Shown here piece by piece: positions 52,170 through 60,007 of a stretch of 60,007 nucleotides of DNA (positions within the stretch are counted from its first letter, which is position 1; every line of letters begins with the position of its first letter). The stretch is from Paenibacillus albidus (GTDB lineage: Bacteria > Bacillota > Bacilli > Paenibacillales > Paenibacillaceae). The notes below the pieces were generated by a model. It saw nothing but the letters and a program-made list of their open reading frames with translations, ran no database searches and was not told the origin of the DNA. The position numbers and the translations under genes are program-made. The stretch is taken from positions 1 through 60,007 of the forward strand of contig NZ_BMKR01000045.1 in assembly GCF_014644435.1 (NCBI RefSeq), given 5' to 3'.

Positions 52170-52682
52170 TTATCCTTGTTCGGCAGGCTCCACGTCCGGT
52201 CCCCGTTTCAGCTCCCGCAAGGGATTGCCTCCTACAAAAGCACCCGCAGCCACATCCTTATGCACCACAGAACCCGCGGCGACAACGGCCCCGTCCCCAA
52301 TGGTGACGCCGGGAAGAATGGTTGTATTGGCACCGATCAGCACATTCTCCCCAATGACCACCTCACCCAGACGGTACTCCTTAATCAAGTATTCATGGGC
52401 CAGGATAGTGGTGTTATAGCCAATAATGGAGTTATCGCCCACTGTTATTTTCTCGGGAAAAAACACATCGACCATAGCCATTAGCCCAAAAGCCGTATGT
52501 TTGCCCACCTTCATCCCGAGTATTTGCCGGTAAATCCAGTTCTTAAGGGGCAGTATAGGACAATAGCGGGCAATTTGGATAAAAATAAAATTCTTAACGC
52601 CCTTCCAGGGACTAACTGTACGATAAATATACCATAATGAATTATGTCCCTCTGTAGGATAGCGTGTTACTTTTCTGGCCAT
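52170..52682 (-). CDS. Hexapeptide-repeat O-acetyltransferase (YvoF-like)
   Basis: 170 aa. Left-handed beta-helix repeats run from about residue 70 to 150 (ITVGDNSIIGYNTTIL, VVIGENVLIGANTTILPGVTIGDGAVVAAGSVV), with the typical VGGNPLRELK end. It probably transfers acetyl from acetyl-CoA to a sugar. Its start overlaps ppaX by 16 bases; the order hprK-lgt-ppaX-yvoF matches B. subtilis, where yvoF has no firm role. Confidence 0.87.
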   Translation of the reverse strand: MARKVTRYPTEGHNSLWYIYRTVSPWKGVKNFIFIQIARYCPILPLKNWIYRQILGMKVGKHTAFGLMAMVDVFFPEKITVGDNSIIGYNTTILAHEYLIKEYRLGEVVIGENVLIGANTTILPGVTIGDGAVVAAGSVVHKDVAAGAFVGGNPLRELKRGPDVEPAEQG

Positions 52683-53329
52683 TCGGTTGTCCCCTGCTCC
52701 ACGAGCTCAAGAATATCCTTCATGTCATGGATAATATGATGTGGTTCATACCTGCGCAGCACTTCTTCACCTTTGAGGGACCAGGAGACTCCCGCCACGT
52801 ATACACCTGCTGCCTTGGCCGACTCGATGTCGACTGCACTGTCACCTACCATCAGCGTTCTGCGCGGGTCCACACCCAAATTGCGCACAGCCGTAAGAAC
52901 GGGCTCCGGGTGGGGCTTCGGCTCCGTAACATCGTTGACCGTCACAAGAGTATCCATGTATTTCAGCAGGTCAAACATTTCCAGTGCTTTAATGGTTGTC
53001 GGCCGGATTTTGGTGGTTACAATGCCAAGCTTAAATCCCCGGCGTTTCAGCTCCTCCATCGTCTCGTTGACATGCGGGAAGGGGCGAACCAGTCTGTCAT
53101 GATGCTCATAACTATAGGCGCGGTAAGTTTTCTCCAGGGCAGAGATATCTTCAAGGCCTGAGAACACCTTCATCTGCTGCTGGAGTGTCGTCCCCATATG
53201 GGGAATGATCTCTTCCCGGGTTAGGGGAGCAAGAGCGTTCAACTTCAGCGTATGCATGAATGAATTGATAATCAATTCATTGGTATCGACAATCGTCCCA
53301 TCCAGATCAAAAAGAACGCATTCTATCAT
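52667..53329 (-). CDS. ppaX: Pyrophosphatase PpaX
   Basis: 220 aa HAD hydrolase. Motif I FDLDGTIVDTNELI (nucleophilic Asp), the cap with LNALAPLTREEIIPHMGTTL, motif II-like GIVTTKIR, and motif IV VGDSAVDIESAKAAG are intact. PpaX hydrolyses the pyrophosphate released when HprK dephosphorylates Ser46-P-HPr by phosphorolysis. hprK is two genes upstream. AAGGAG precedes the ATG. Confidence 0.93.
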   Translation of the reverse strand: MIECVLFDLDGTIVDTNELIINSFMHTLKLNALAPLTREEIIPHMGTTLQQQMKVFSGLEDISALEKTYRAYSYEHHDRLVRPFPHVNETMEELKRRGFKLGIVTTKIRPTTIKALEMFDLLKYMDTLVTVNDVTEPKPHPEPVLTAVRNLGVDPRRTLMVGDSAVDIESAKAAGVYVAGVSWSLKGEEVLRRYEPHHIIHDMKDILELVEQGTTEWPEK

Positions 53330-53335
53330 AGTTGT

Positions 53336-54370
53336 TTACTGCTCCTTTTTCTCTTCACCCACCGGTTGATTCGGTTCGGCTCCCTTGCTGTGCGGCTTGT
53401 GCTGTGGTGTGTTCGCTGCACTTTCAGGAACTACAGTGTCTGCAGCCGCCGCCTTCGTACTCACGATAGGATCGGAGTAGTGTGCTTTAGGTTGCCCGGT
53501 CACGCGGCGGATAATTATAAGTGCTATTGCGGCTACAATAAGCAGCAGAGAAAGCAGCTGGGAAATGCGGATATCGCCATAATCCGGATCGAGATATCCC
53601 TGTTCAAATCCAAACCATGTCATTGGACTCCATAAACCGTTAATGAATGAGACCAGCCCGCTGCTGCCATTGAATGCCAGGCTGTCTGTACGCAAAGCTT
53701 CAATAAAGAACCGTCCGATCGAATACCAGATTAAATAAGACAGGAAAATTTCTCCGGCCCGCACAAACTTCTGCCGGCGAAGCACCATCAAGAGAGCGAT
53801 GCCGAGCAGACTCCATAAAGACTCATAGAGAAAGGTGGGGTGGTGGAAAGCATCCTGTATGTACATTTGATTAACAATGAAGTCAGGCAAATGCAGCTTA
53901 TCCCGTAAAAAAGATTCTTCAACCACTCCGCCGTACGCTTCCTGGTTCACAAAGTTTCCCCAACGTCCAATCATTTGACCGGCCAGCAAACCTGGGGCAC
54001 AAATATCGACCACACGCCAGAACGAATACCCTTTGTAGCGGAAATAAATGATTCCGCATATAATCGCTCCGATCAGTGCTCCATAGATGGCTATGCCTCC
54101 GTTCCAGATCTTGAAGACATCCCAGAGATTATCCTTGTAATCTTCCCATTTGAAGGCTACGTAATAGATACGCGCTCCAATAATTGCCGAGGGCAGGCCC
54201 AGCAGCAGCATATCCATAAAAAACTCCTGTGAAATCCCATACCGCCGGCCTTCACGAATACACAGCAATAGTCCGGCCAGCGTACCTAAGCCCAGGATCA
54301 ATCCGTACCAGTGAACCGGCAATGATCCAATGGAGAAGGCCACAGGATTTATCGCCAATGAAAAAAACAT
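53336..54370 (-). CDS. lgt: Prolipoprotein diacylglyceryl transferase
   Basis: 344 aa with seven membrane segments. INPVAFSIGSLPVHWYGLILGLG, WNGGIAIYGALIGAIICG, and the Lgt signature GQMIGRWGNFVNQEAYGG are clear; SYLIWYSIGRFFIEALRTDSL is the last conserved block. It attaches diacylglyceryl to lipobox Cys, so it would process the island lipoprotein at 1707. A cytoplasmic tail of about 50 Pro/Lys/Glu-rich residues extends beyond the usual C-terminus. Confidence 0.96.
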   Translation of the reverse strand: MFFSLAINPVAFSIGSLPVHWYGLILGLGTLAGLLLCIREGRRYGISQEFFMDMLLLGLPSAIIGARIYYVAFKWEDYKDNLWDVFKIWNGGIAIYGALIGAIICGIIYFRYKGYSFWRVVDICAPGLLAGQMIGRWGNFVNQEAYGGVVEESFLRDKLHLPDFIVNQMYIQDAFHHPTFLYESLWSLLGIALLMVLRRQKFVRAGEIFLSYLIWYSIGRFFIEALRTDSLAFNGSSGLVSFINGLWSPMTWFGFEQGYLDPDYGDIRISQLLSLLLIVAAIALIIIRRVTGQPKAHYSDPIVSTKAAAADTVVPESAANTPQHKPHSKGAEPNQPVGEEKKEQ

Positions 54371-54382
54371 ATACTCACGCTC

Positions 54383-55321
54383 CTAATCCAGATCATCCAT
54401 ATCTTCAGAGATGGTGGCTGTAAGTTTATTGGTAAACTGCAGGGCAGCGTTAAAGCCCATCTGCTTCAAGCGGTAGTTCATTGCTGCAACCTCAATAATG
54501 ACCGCAAGGTTACGTCCAGGGCGTACAGGAATGGTAACCAGTGGAATATCGGTGTCGATAATCCGTGTAGTTTCCTCATCCAGTCCTAAACGGTCATATT
54601 GCTTGTCCTGCTGCCAGGCTTCCAGCCGGACAACAAGCGTAATACGCTTATGATTACGGATGGCTCCCGCACCGAACAACGTCATTACATTAATAATGCC
54701 GACTCCGCGAATCTCCAGCAAGTGGCGGATCAGCTCCGGTGCCGTACCATGCAGCTGGTTATCCGAAGTCTGCCGGATCTCGACTGCATCATCTGCGATC
54801 AGACGGTGTCCGCGTTTAACTAGTTCAAGAGCTGTCTCACTTTTACCAATTCCGCTGCTGCCGGTAATCAGCATTCCCACCCCATACACATCACAGAGCA
54901 CGCCATGGATTGTCGCAGTTGGGGCAAGACGGCCTTCCAGAAAGCTGGTCAGACGGCTGGAGAAGATCGTTGTTGCCATTGCACTCCGCAGTACCGGCAA
55001 CCCCTTCTCATTGCTTATATCAATTAGCTCCTGGGGCACTTCGAGGCCGCGGGTAATCACGATGCAGGGGGTATTGTCATTACAGATTCCCCGAATACGG
55101 GTCTTGCGCTCTTCTTCAGGCAGCATCGAGAAAAAGGCCAGCTCAGTCTTGCCGAGCAGTTGAACACGTTCTTCCGGGTAATACTCGAAATAACCGGCCA
55201 TCTCAAGGCCCGGACGGTTCAGATCATCGACCGTAATCGGTCTTTTTAACCCTTCGTGTCCAGAGATAACTTCCAATTGAAAATTCTGCACCAATTCTGA
55301 TACTTTAACTTTCTTTGCCAT
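54383..55321 (-). CDS. hprK: HPr kinase/phosphorylase
   Basis: 312 aa from the ATG at 55321 (AAAGGA upstream). The C-terminal catalytic half has the P-loop ITGSSGIGKSETALELVKRGH, LIADDAVEI and the HPrK/P signature EIRGVGIINV; the N-terminal domain is of the usual type. It phosphorylates Ser46 of HPr/Crh when fructose bisphosphate is high and reverses this with Pi. Its likely target is encoded at 19900-20169. It is 12 bp upstream of lgt. Confidence 0.97.
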   Translation of the reverse strand: MAKKVKVSELVQNFQLEVISGHEGLKRPITVDDLNRPGLEMAGYFEYYPEERVQLLGKTELAFFSMLPEEERKTRIRGICNDNTPCIVITRGLEVPQELIDISNEKGLPVLRSAMATTIFSSRLTSFLEGRLAPTATIHGVLCDVYGVGMLITGSSGIGKSETALELVKRGHRLIADDAVEIRQTSDNQLHGTAPELIRHLLEIRGVGIINVMTLFGAGAIRNHKRITLVVRLEAWQQDKQYDRLGLDEETTRIIDTDIPLVTIPVRPGRNLAVIIEVAAMNYRLKQMGFNAALQFTNKLTATISEDMDDLD

Positions 55322-55486
55322 ATATGTTCGTCCTTTCGTCATCCTGGGGATGAGGTTGTGCTCCACAAGCGTCCGGTTTGTCTCATTTTTTGCAAAAGGT
55401 CCCGGATGTTAATTCTCCTGCTATCTTAAAGGATTACGCCCCTTAATGCAATCATTATGGATCACAGGGCCCTTGGCAGACCAAAA

Positions 55487-55521
55487 GAAAAAAAGCTGCA
55501 GGAGCAATCTCCTTGCAGCCA
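55487..55521 (-). terminator. Second hairpin after msmX
   Basis: On the minus strand GCTGCAAGGAG pairs with CTCCTGCAGC (one bulge), followed by TTTTTTTC. In tandem with the next terminator it insulates hprK. Confidence 0.7.
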
Positions 55522-55546
55522 ATCTTAAGAACGATCCCTATCATAG

Positions 55547-55573
55547 AAAAAACCGCCCGAAGGCGGTCTTCTA
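55547..55573 (-). terminator. msmX terminator
   Basis: ACCGCC and GGCGGT around TTCG, then TTTTTTC on the minus strand, 14 bases past the stop. Confidence 0.85.
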
Positions 55574-55586
55574 TTGCAGCAGGGTC

Positions 55587-56708
55587 TTATCCCAGCAAGA
55601 TATTAAGTTCGGACTCTTTATCAAAGAGGTGAATTTTGTTCATGTCGATAGCCAGTTTAGGCTTGCTGCCTTCACGGGTAGTCGAACGTCCGTCTACACG
55701 GGCAATAACTGTGCCGCCACCCAGGCCGCTCAGGTAAAGGAGCATTTCATGACCCAGATTCTCGGTTACATCCACCAGGGAAGTGAAGATAGTGTTCGGG
55801 GAAGCTTCCAGGAATACTGGCTCTTCGTGAATATCTTCCGGACGAACGCCCATGATTACTTCTTTGCCAATGTATCCTTTGTTACGGATAATTTGTGCTT
55901 TGCCGCCTGGTACTTCAACATCCAGATTCTCTGCACGGAAACGAACAGCACCGCTTACTTCGGACAAAGTACCTGTAATAAAGTTCATTGTCGGGGAACC
56001 GATAAATCCGGCCACGAACAGATTAGTAGGCTCATTGTATAATTGCTCAGGAGAAGCTGCTTGTTGAATGATACCGTCGTACATTACTACGATACGGTCA
56101 CCCATTGTCATGGCTTCCGTTTGGTCATGCGTTACGTAGATACAAGTAGTTTCAAGGCGTTTCACCAGTTTGGTGATTTCGGCACGCATTTGACCACGAA
56201 GTTTAGCGTCCAAGTTGGAAAGAGGCTCATCCATCAAGAAGACTTGCGGGTCACGGACGATCGCACGGCCCAAGGCAACACGTTGGCGTTGACCACCGGA
56301 AAGCGCCTTCGGTTTGCGCTCAAGCAAGTGTTCGATGTCGAGAATTCTTGCAGCTTCGCGCACTTTTTTGTCGATTTCTTCTTTCTTCACTTTACGCAGT
56401 TTCAGACCAAATGCCATGTTTTGGTATACGCTCATATGCGGATACAAGGCGTAAGATTGGAATACCATCGCGATATCGCGGTCTTTAGGAGCCACGTCAT
56501 TAACGACACGGTCGCCAATGTACATTTTACCTTCAGAGATCTCTTCCAGACCTGCGATCATCCGCAAAGTTGTGGATTTACCGCAACCGGATGGGCCAAC
56601 CAATACTAGAAATTCCTTATCTTTAATATCAAGATTGATATCGATTACTGTCGCTTTATCAGAACCCGGGTATTTTTTGAAAATATGCTCTAAACGTACG
56701 CCTGCCAT
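55587..56708 (-). CDS. msmX: Multi-sugar ABC transporter ATP-binding protein (MsmX/UgpC type)
   Basis: 373 aa from the ATG at 56708 (GAGGGGG upstream). Walker A GPSGCGKST, Q-loop, signature LSGGQRQRVALGRAI, Walker B VFLMDEPLSNLDA and the switch His in CIYVTHDQTEA are complete; the C-terminal MOIP/TOBE-type domain (YIGKEVIMGVRPEDIHEEP) is that of sugar importers. No permease or binding protein genes are adjacent, as with B. subtilis MsmX, which energises many sugar importers. Confidence 0.93.
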   Translation of the reverse strand: MAGVRLEHIFKKYPGSDKATVIDINLDIKDKEFLVLVGPSGCGKSTTLRMIAGLEEISEGKMYIGDRVVNDVAPKDRDIAMVFQSYALYPHMSVYQNMAFGLKLRKVKKEEIDKKVREAARILDIEHLLERKPKALSGGQRQRVALGRAIVRDPQVFLMDEPLSNLDAKLRGQMRAEITKLVKRLETTCIYVTHDQTEAMTMGDRIVVMYDGIIQQAASPEQLYNEPTNLFVAGFIGSPTMNFITGTLSEVSGAVRFRAENLDVEVPGGKAQIIRNKGYIGKEVIMGVRPEDIHEEPVFLEASPNTIFTSLVDVTENLGHEMLLYLSGLGGGTVIARVDGRSTTREGSKPKLAIDMNKIHLFDKESELNILLG

Positions 56709-56817
56709 TGTATTTCCCCCTCGAGTCATTTATTGTATTACAAGTTCATTGCATTTCTTATACATTTATCTTACTCCAGTTGAGTCAGGCTGGCTATTTG
56801 TAACGTTCACAAAAAAC

Positions 56818-57906
56818 CTATTTCCTTTTCGTCACTTTATACAATAGCATGGTCAGCTTTACAATGGCTGCATCGCTGAAGCTTCGTACATCGGCACCCG
56901 TCTCCTGTTTGATTTTGTCCAGGCGGTAGAGCAGCGTATTGCGGTGAATATAAAGCTTCTTTGCCGTCTCGCTCACATTGCAGTCCATCTCAAAAAAGGT
57001 CTCCAGCGTCAGCAGCATTTCTTTATCGGCCAGCAGGGAGGTATAGTCTCCAATCTGTCCAAGCAGCTGTCTGCGACGGACCACGGGAATACTGTTGACC
57101 AAACGTTCCAAATGCAGCTCCCAAGGCAAATGGATATACTCCCCCACCTGAAAAATGCGTCCAAGCACAATCGTCTCTCTCAGCAGAGCTACAGAACCTG
57201 TTAGTCCTTTGACCGGTACTATAGCCGGTGCCACTGCTAAATGAAAAACACCGACCCATTCGCTGGCAATCAATTCATGAAGACCCATACAAGTCTGTGC
57301 CAGCAGATCATCTTCATTGTCTTCCTCATCTTCTTTATCATCCCCGCCTGTAAGGAGTTCCTTACGGGCTAATATTAACCATTCTTTCTCCAGCAGCGGG
57401 ATCAACAGGATCTCTTTCTCAAAATAGCTGCGCAGGAGCTTCATCAGTGACCGGTAAGTAATCTGTGGACTGTGCACATTCTCACTGCTAAGCAGAAACG
57501 GAATAGTATCCCCAAACAAACGGCCCTTCAGGGCAATGTCGTCCGGAATTTCAATATCGTCCTTTTCCTGCTCCAACTGGGAGTTCAGCCAGCTTCCAAG
57601 CTGCCTGGCTTCGACTTCGCCTTCCTCCTTGACTCCCGTTGCCTGAAGCGCAATGGCAAAATTGCGGGCTGCATAGTCGGTCAGCTGCACTTCCAGAGGA
57701 GTAAGTCCCTCCATCTCCACCCATACCACGGTAACACGGCCATCGCTTTCGTAGAGGGGAACCAGCAGTTTATCTTCATAGAACACAGGTTCATCCTGCT
57801 TGCCTATACGAAAAAGAGAAGCGGACAGCTGCCTTCCCAACTGCTTGATCCCGGTTCTTTTTCCGGTGAGTTGCTCCAACTTTTGACGCAATACCTCACT
57901 ATCCAT
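56818..57906 (-). CDS. PucR/CdaR-type helix-turn-helix regulator
   Basis: About 362 aa from the ATG at 57906; an ATG three codons earlier is too close to the only GGAG. The C-terminal 60 residues (LETFFEMDCNVSETAKKLYIHRNTLLYRLDKIKQETG) are the PucR-type helix-turn-helix; an acidic run (GGDDKEDEEDNEDD, about 190) splits a GGDEF-like or GAF-like central region. Such regulators control purine, sugar-diacid or amino-acid genes. It precedes msmX by 109 bp, so it might regulate it; this is inference. Confidence 0.85.
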   Translation of the reverse strand: MDSEVLRQKLEQLTGKRTGIKQLGRQLSASLFRIGKQDEPVFYEDKLLVPLYESDGRVTVVWVEMEGLTPLEVQLTDYAARNFAIALQATGVKEEGEVEARQLGSWLNSQLEQEKDDIEIPDDIALKGRLFGDTIPFLLSSENVHSPQITYRSLMKLLRSYFEKEILLIPLLEKEWLILARKELLTGGDDKEDEEDNEDDLLAQTCMGLHELIASEWVGVFHLAVAPAIVPVKGLTGSVALLRETIVLGRIFQVGEYIHLPWELHLERLVNSIPVVRRRQLLGQIGDYTSLLADKEMLLTLETFFEMDCNVSETAKKLYIHRNTLLYRLDKIKQETGADVRSFSDAAIVKLTMLLYKVTKRK

Positions 57907-58024
57907 CGTCACCATGCTCCACCACTTTTGCTCTTTTCGCCTATTTTATCATATTTCCCCGAATTATGCGGAATTGCTGTATAGCAGTCTGATGACACCT
58001 TCTGCAGCCGTTTTTTGTAGGGTT

Positions 58025-58957
58025 CTATTTCCTTTGAACAGCTGCCGGCTCGAGTTCCTTCATTTTTCTCAAAGCTTTATGAATCCAGATGCCAGCAATA
58101 GCCCCATCTCCCATAGCCACCGTAGCTTGTTCTGCATGAACCGCTACATCCCCGGCCACCCACACATGTTCGACACTTGTCATTAAGGAACGCGAGTCTG
58201 CTTCGATGTGTCTGTTCTTATGAAGTTTGGCTCCCAGCTGCTCCGCCAGCCCTGAATGCACGGGATTTCCTCCAAAAGCAATAAAACCGCGCTCCGCAGG
58301 AATGAAGGTACCCTTGTTCAGAGCGATCCCTTGGATCCGGCCTTCCTGCTCTTGAATGTAAGCTGCTGGTGCTTCTATATAATGAATCCCTTCAGAGTCC
58401 AGCCGCCGCCGGTTATCCTGGGATAATGGCTTCTGTTCATGATTGATATATGTTAAGTCGTCGGTCCGTTCCCGTAAAATAAAAGCCATAGCTGCACCCA
58501 CGTCTCCCGAACCGAGCAATACCGTTTTCAAGTTCTGAATTTCGTACCCATCGCAGTCGGGACATACATAAATCGTATTCCCCAGAGCATTAATGATCCC
58601 CGGAAGTTCGGGGAAACGATCCATGATCCCTGTAGCCAAAAGCAATGTTCTCGCTTGATAAGTTTTGCCTTGCTCTCCCTCAAGCCGGAACAATTCCTCC
58701 TGCTTCTCCGCCAAAACAATCCTGTCGGTCACAAATTGGACTCCCGTGCTCTCTGCCTGCCTCCGTCCCCGGTCGCGCAGCTCCTGACCCGAAATACCGT
58801 CAGGCCATCCCAGAATATTATGATATTTCCGGCATAGGCTTGACCTGCCTTCCCCCGCATCAATCACCAGAACATGATGTGCAGAGTAACGGCCCAGTTG
58901 AATCGCCGCCTGCAGCCCGGCCAAACCCCCGCCAACTATAATTGTATCGTAAATCAC
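58025..58957 (-). CDS. Thioredoxin-reductase-like flavoprotein with CPDC motif
   Basis: 310 aa. The FAD motif IIVGGGLAGLQAAIQLG, the redox motif VCPDCDGYE (CxxC, about residue 133), a second dinucleotide motif LLGSGDVGAAMAF, and VWVAGDVAVHAEQATVAMGDGAIAG near the end match the TrxR fold. The helix after the second motif lacks the HRREELRA-type NADPH residues present in TrxB at 33579 (here YINHEQKPL), so the cofactor or partner may differ. It is a paralogue, not the main thioredoxin reductase. Confidence 0.85.
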   Translation of the reverse strand: MIYDTIIVGGGLAGLQAAIQLGRYSAHHVLVIDAGEGRSSLCRKYHNILGWPDGISGQELRDRGRRQAESTGVQFVTDRIVLAEKQEELFRLEGEQGKTYQARTLLLATGIMDRFPELPGIINALGNTIYVCPDCDGYEIQNLKTVLLGSGDVGAAMAFILRERTDDLTYINHEQKPLSQDNRRRLDSEGIHYIEAPAAYIQEQEGRIQGIALNKGTFIPAERGFIAFGGNPVHSGLAEQLGAKLHKNRHIEADSRSLMTSVEHVWVAGDVAVHAEQATVAMGDGAIAGIWIHKALRKMKELEPAAVQRK

Positions 58958-59072
58958 AAGCTATCCCTCATTTCTGCTCAGCAGTATAGACTTATAATTA
59001 AACGAAGCCGTAAGTTTTAAACGAGATATGGATAATTACTTTTCAGAAATATCTTGAAAAATAAAAAACAAC

Positions 59073-59102
59073 AAAAAAGCCACCACCCTAAGGTGATGAC
59101 TT
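59073..59102 (-). terminator. Terminator of the rRNA-tRNA operon
   Basis: On the minus strand AGTCATCACC pairs with GGTGGTGGCT around TTAG, then TTTTTTG, twelve bases after tRNA-Lys. Confidence 0.85.
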
Positions 59103-59113
59103 TCTGATTGGGA

Positions 59114-59186
59114 TGAGCCATGAAGGACTCGAACCTTCGACACCCTGATTAAAAGTCAGGTGCTCTACCAACTGAGCTAATGGCTC
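59114..59186 (-). tRNA. tRNA-Lys (anticodon TTT)
   Basis: GAGCCAT/ATGGCTC acceptor; anticodon loop CTTTTAA; T-loop GTTCGAGTC. CCA is not encoded. Confidence 0.95.
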
Positions 59187-59191
59187 ATAAA

Positions 59192-59277
59192 TGGTGGGGG
59201 ATGATGGATTCGAACCACCGAACACTAACGTGAGCAGATTTACAGTCTGATGCGTTTGGCCACTTCGCTAATCCCCC
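59192..59277 (-). tRNA. tRNA-Tyr (anticodon GTA)
   Basis: GGGGGAT/ATCCCCC acceptor, long variable arm, anticodon loop CTGTAAA, CCA encoded. Confidence 0.95.
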
Positions 59278-59284
59278 AAAAAGG

Positions 59285-59357
<73 letters not shown>

Positions 59358-59419
59358 TTAAAATTACATAGAAATGAAGCGGAAAAGTCATACACTTCCC
59401 ACTTAATTTGTGGAAAAAA

Positions 59420-59497
59420 TGGCGGAACCGACGGGATTCGAACCCGCGATCTCCTGCGTGACAGGCAGGCATGTTAGGCCAACTACACCACGGTTCC
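59420..59497 (-). tRNA. tRNA-Asp (anticodon GTC)
   Basis: GGAACCG/CGGTTCC acceptor; anticodon loop CTGTCAC; discriminator G; CCA encoded. Confidence 0.95.
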
Positions 59498-59512
59498 GCG
59501 ATTTAATAAAAA

Positions 59513-59588
<76 letters not shown>

Positions 59589-59627
59589 ACGGTGTAAATA
59601 AAGATGAGCTTGTACATACATAAAAGA

Positions 59628-59703
59628 TGGTGGAGGCTGAGGGGATCGAACCCCCGACCCTCTGCTTGTAAGGCAGATGCTCTCCCAGCTGAGCTAAGCC
59701 TCC
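59628..59703 (-). tRNA. tRNA-Val (anticodon TAC)
   Basis: GGAGGCT/AGCCTCC acceptor; anticodon loop CTTACAA; CCA encoded. Confidence 0.95.
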
Positions 59704-59712
59704 GGGTATGTA

Positions 59713-59789
59713 TGGTAGCGGCAGAGGGGATCGAACCCCCGACCTCACGGGTATGAACCGTACGCTCTAGCCAGCTGAGCTACGCCGCC
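59713..59789 (-). tRNA. tRNA-Met (anticodon CAT)
   Basis: GGCGGCG/TGCCGCT acceptor with G-T ends; anticodon loop TTCATAC; CCA encoded. An initiator would carry three G-C pairs closing the anticodon stem; here the stem is TACGG/CCGTG, so an elongator tRNA is likely. Confidence 0.9.
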
Positions 59790-59816
59790 ACATTACAAAG
59801 CTTATGGATTAAGGAA

Positions 59817-59908
59817 TGGCGGAGAGAGAGGGATTCGAACCCTCGCACCGCTTACGCAGTCTAACCCCTTAGCAGAGGGTCCCCTTATAGCCACTTGGGT
59901 ATCTCTCC
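59817..59908 (-). tRNA. tRNA-Ser (anticodon GCT)
   Basis: GGAGAGA/TCTCTCC acceptor; long variable arm; anticodon loop CTGCTAA; discriminator G; CCA encoded. First tRNA after the 23S gene. Confidence 0.95.
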
Positions 59909-59988
59909 AAAATGATCTTCCATTGTAATCCACACAGGAACTTAATTCCTGAAAACTGAATCCGAATCGAATTTGCGTTCTATATATT

Positions 59989-60007
59989 TTGGATAAGCCC
60001 TCGACCG
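59989..60007 (-). rRNA. 23S ribosomal RNA, 3' end only
   Basis: The minus strand begins CGGTCGAGGGCTTATCC, the usual last bases of Bacillota 23S rRNA. The gene continues beyond the window. About 80 bases separate it from tRNA-Ser. Confidence 0.7.

Noticed and set aside
59700..59800. tRNA-Met as initiator
   Set aside because: The anticodon stem lacks the three consecutive G-C pairs typical of initiators, and the acceptor ends are G-T paired rather than mismatched in the usual initiator manner.

Overview
The window looks like a chromosome segment of a Gram-positive bacterium of the order Bacillales, most probably Paenibacillus. Reasons: a CtsR box at clpP, a CggR-led glycolytic operon, HisZ plus short HisG, HprK, and the Bacillus subtilis-like blocks secG-rnr-smpB-ssrA, rapZ-glmR-whiA-HPr and hprK-lgt-ppaX-yvoF. 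Coding DNA is moderately GC-rich except for an AT-rich island at the left edge. The species is inference. Almost all genes lie on the minus strand; the exceptions are clpP, tRNA-Arg, the gluconate operon and the two island genes.

Layout. 1-2766: an AT-rich island inserted at the 3' end of the tmRNA gene. It is bounded by an 81-bp direct copy of the ssrA end and holds a secreted Ser/Thr-rich protein and a lipoprotein; further ssrA-end debris and a possible integrase scrap lie to the left. 2697-8023: tmRNA, smpB, rnr (with a very long Gly/Arg/Lys tail) and secG. Two inverted-repeat-bounded intergenic elements lie between smpB and rnr. 8189-15348: the glycolytic operon cggR-gap-pgk-tpiA-gpmI-eno behind a recognisable CggR operator. 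15691-19738: tRNA-Arg, clpP with CtsR box, an SGNH hydrolase and two secreted proteins. 19900-24136: glucokinase, rapZ, glmR, whiA and an HPr/Crh protein. 24321-25826: a DUF1858 protein and a DUF438-hemerythrin-PAS protein behind an Fnr-type box at -41.5. 26031-33321: hexuronate catabolism (uxaC, GPH symporter, LacI regulator, uxaB, uxaA). 33579-36337: trxB and a TPR protein. 36581-45470: prs followed by a complete histidine operon (in transcription order hisZ-G-D-B-H-A-F-IE-J-prs). 46014-50863: gluconate operon with two GntR operators. 50940-58957: acyltransferases, ppaX, lgt, hprK, an MsmX/UgpC ATPase, a PucR-type regulator and a thioredoxin-reductase-like protein. 59114-60007: eight tRNA genes after the 3' end of a 23S rRNA, without 5S at the usual place.

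Much of the window forms a carbon-flux control set: CggR on glycolysis, glucokinase, HPr with HprK and PpaX (phosphate recycling), GlmR, and dedicated gluconate and hexuronate routes. PRPP synthetase follows the histidine genes whose first enzyme consumes PRPP. tmRNA, SmpB, RNase R and ClpP form a stalled-ribosome rescue and turnover set. No CRISPR array, intact transposase or complete prophage was seen.
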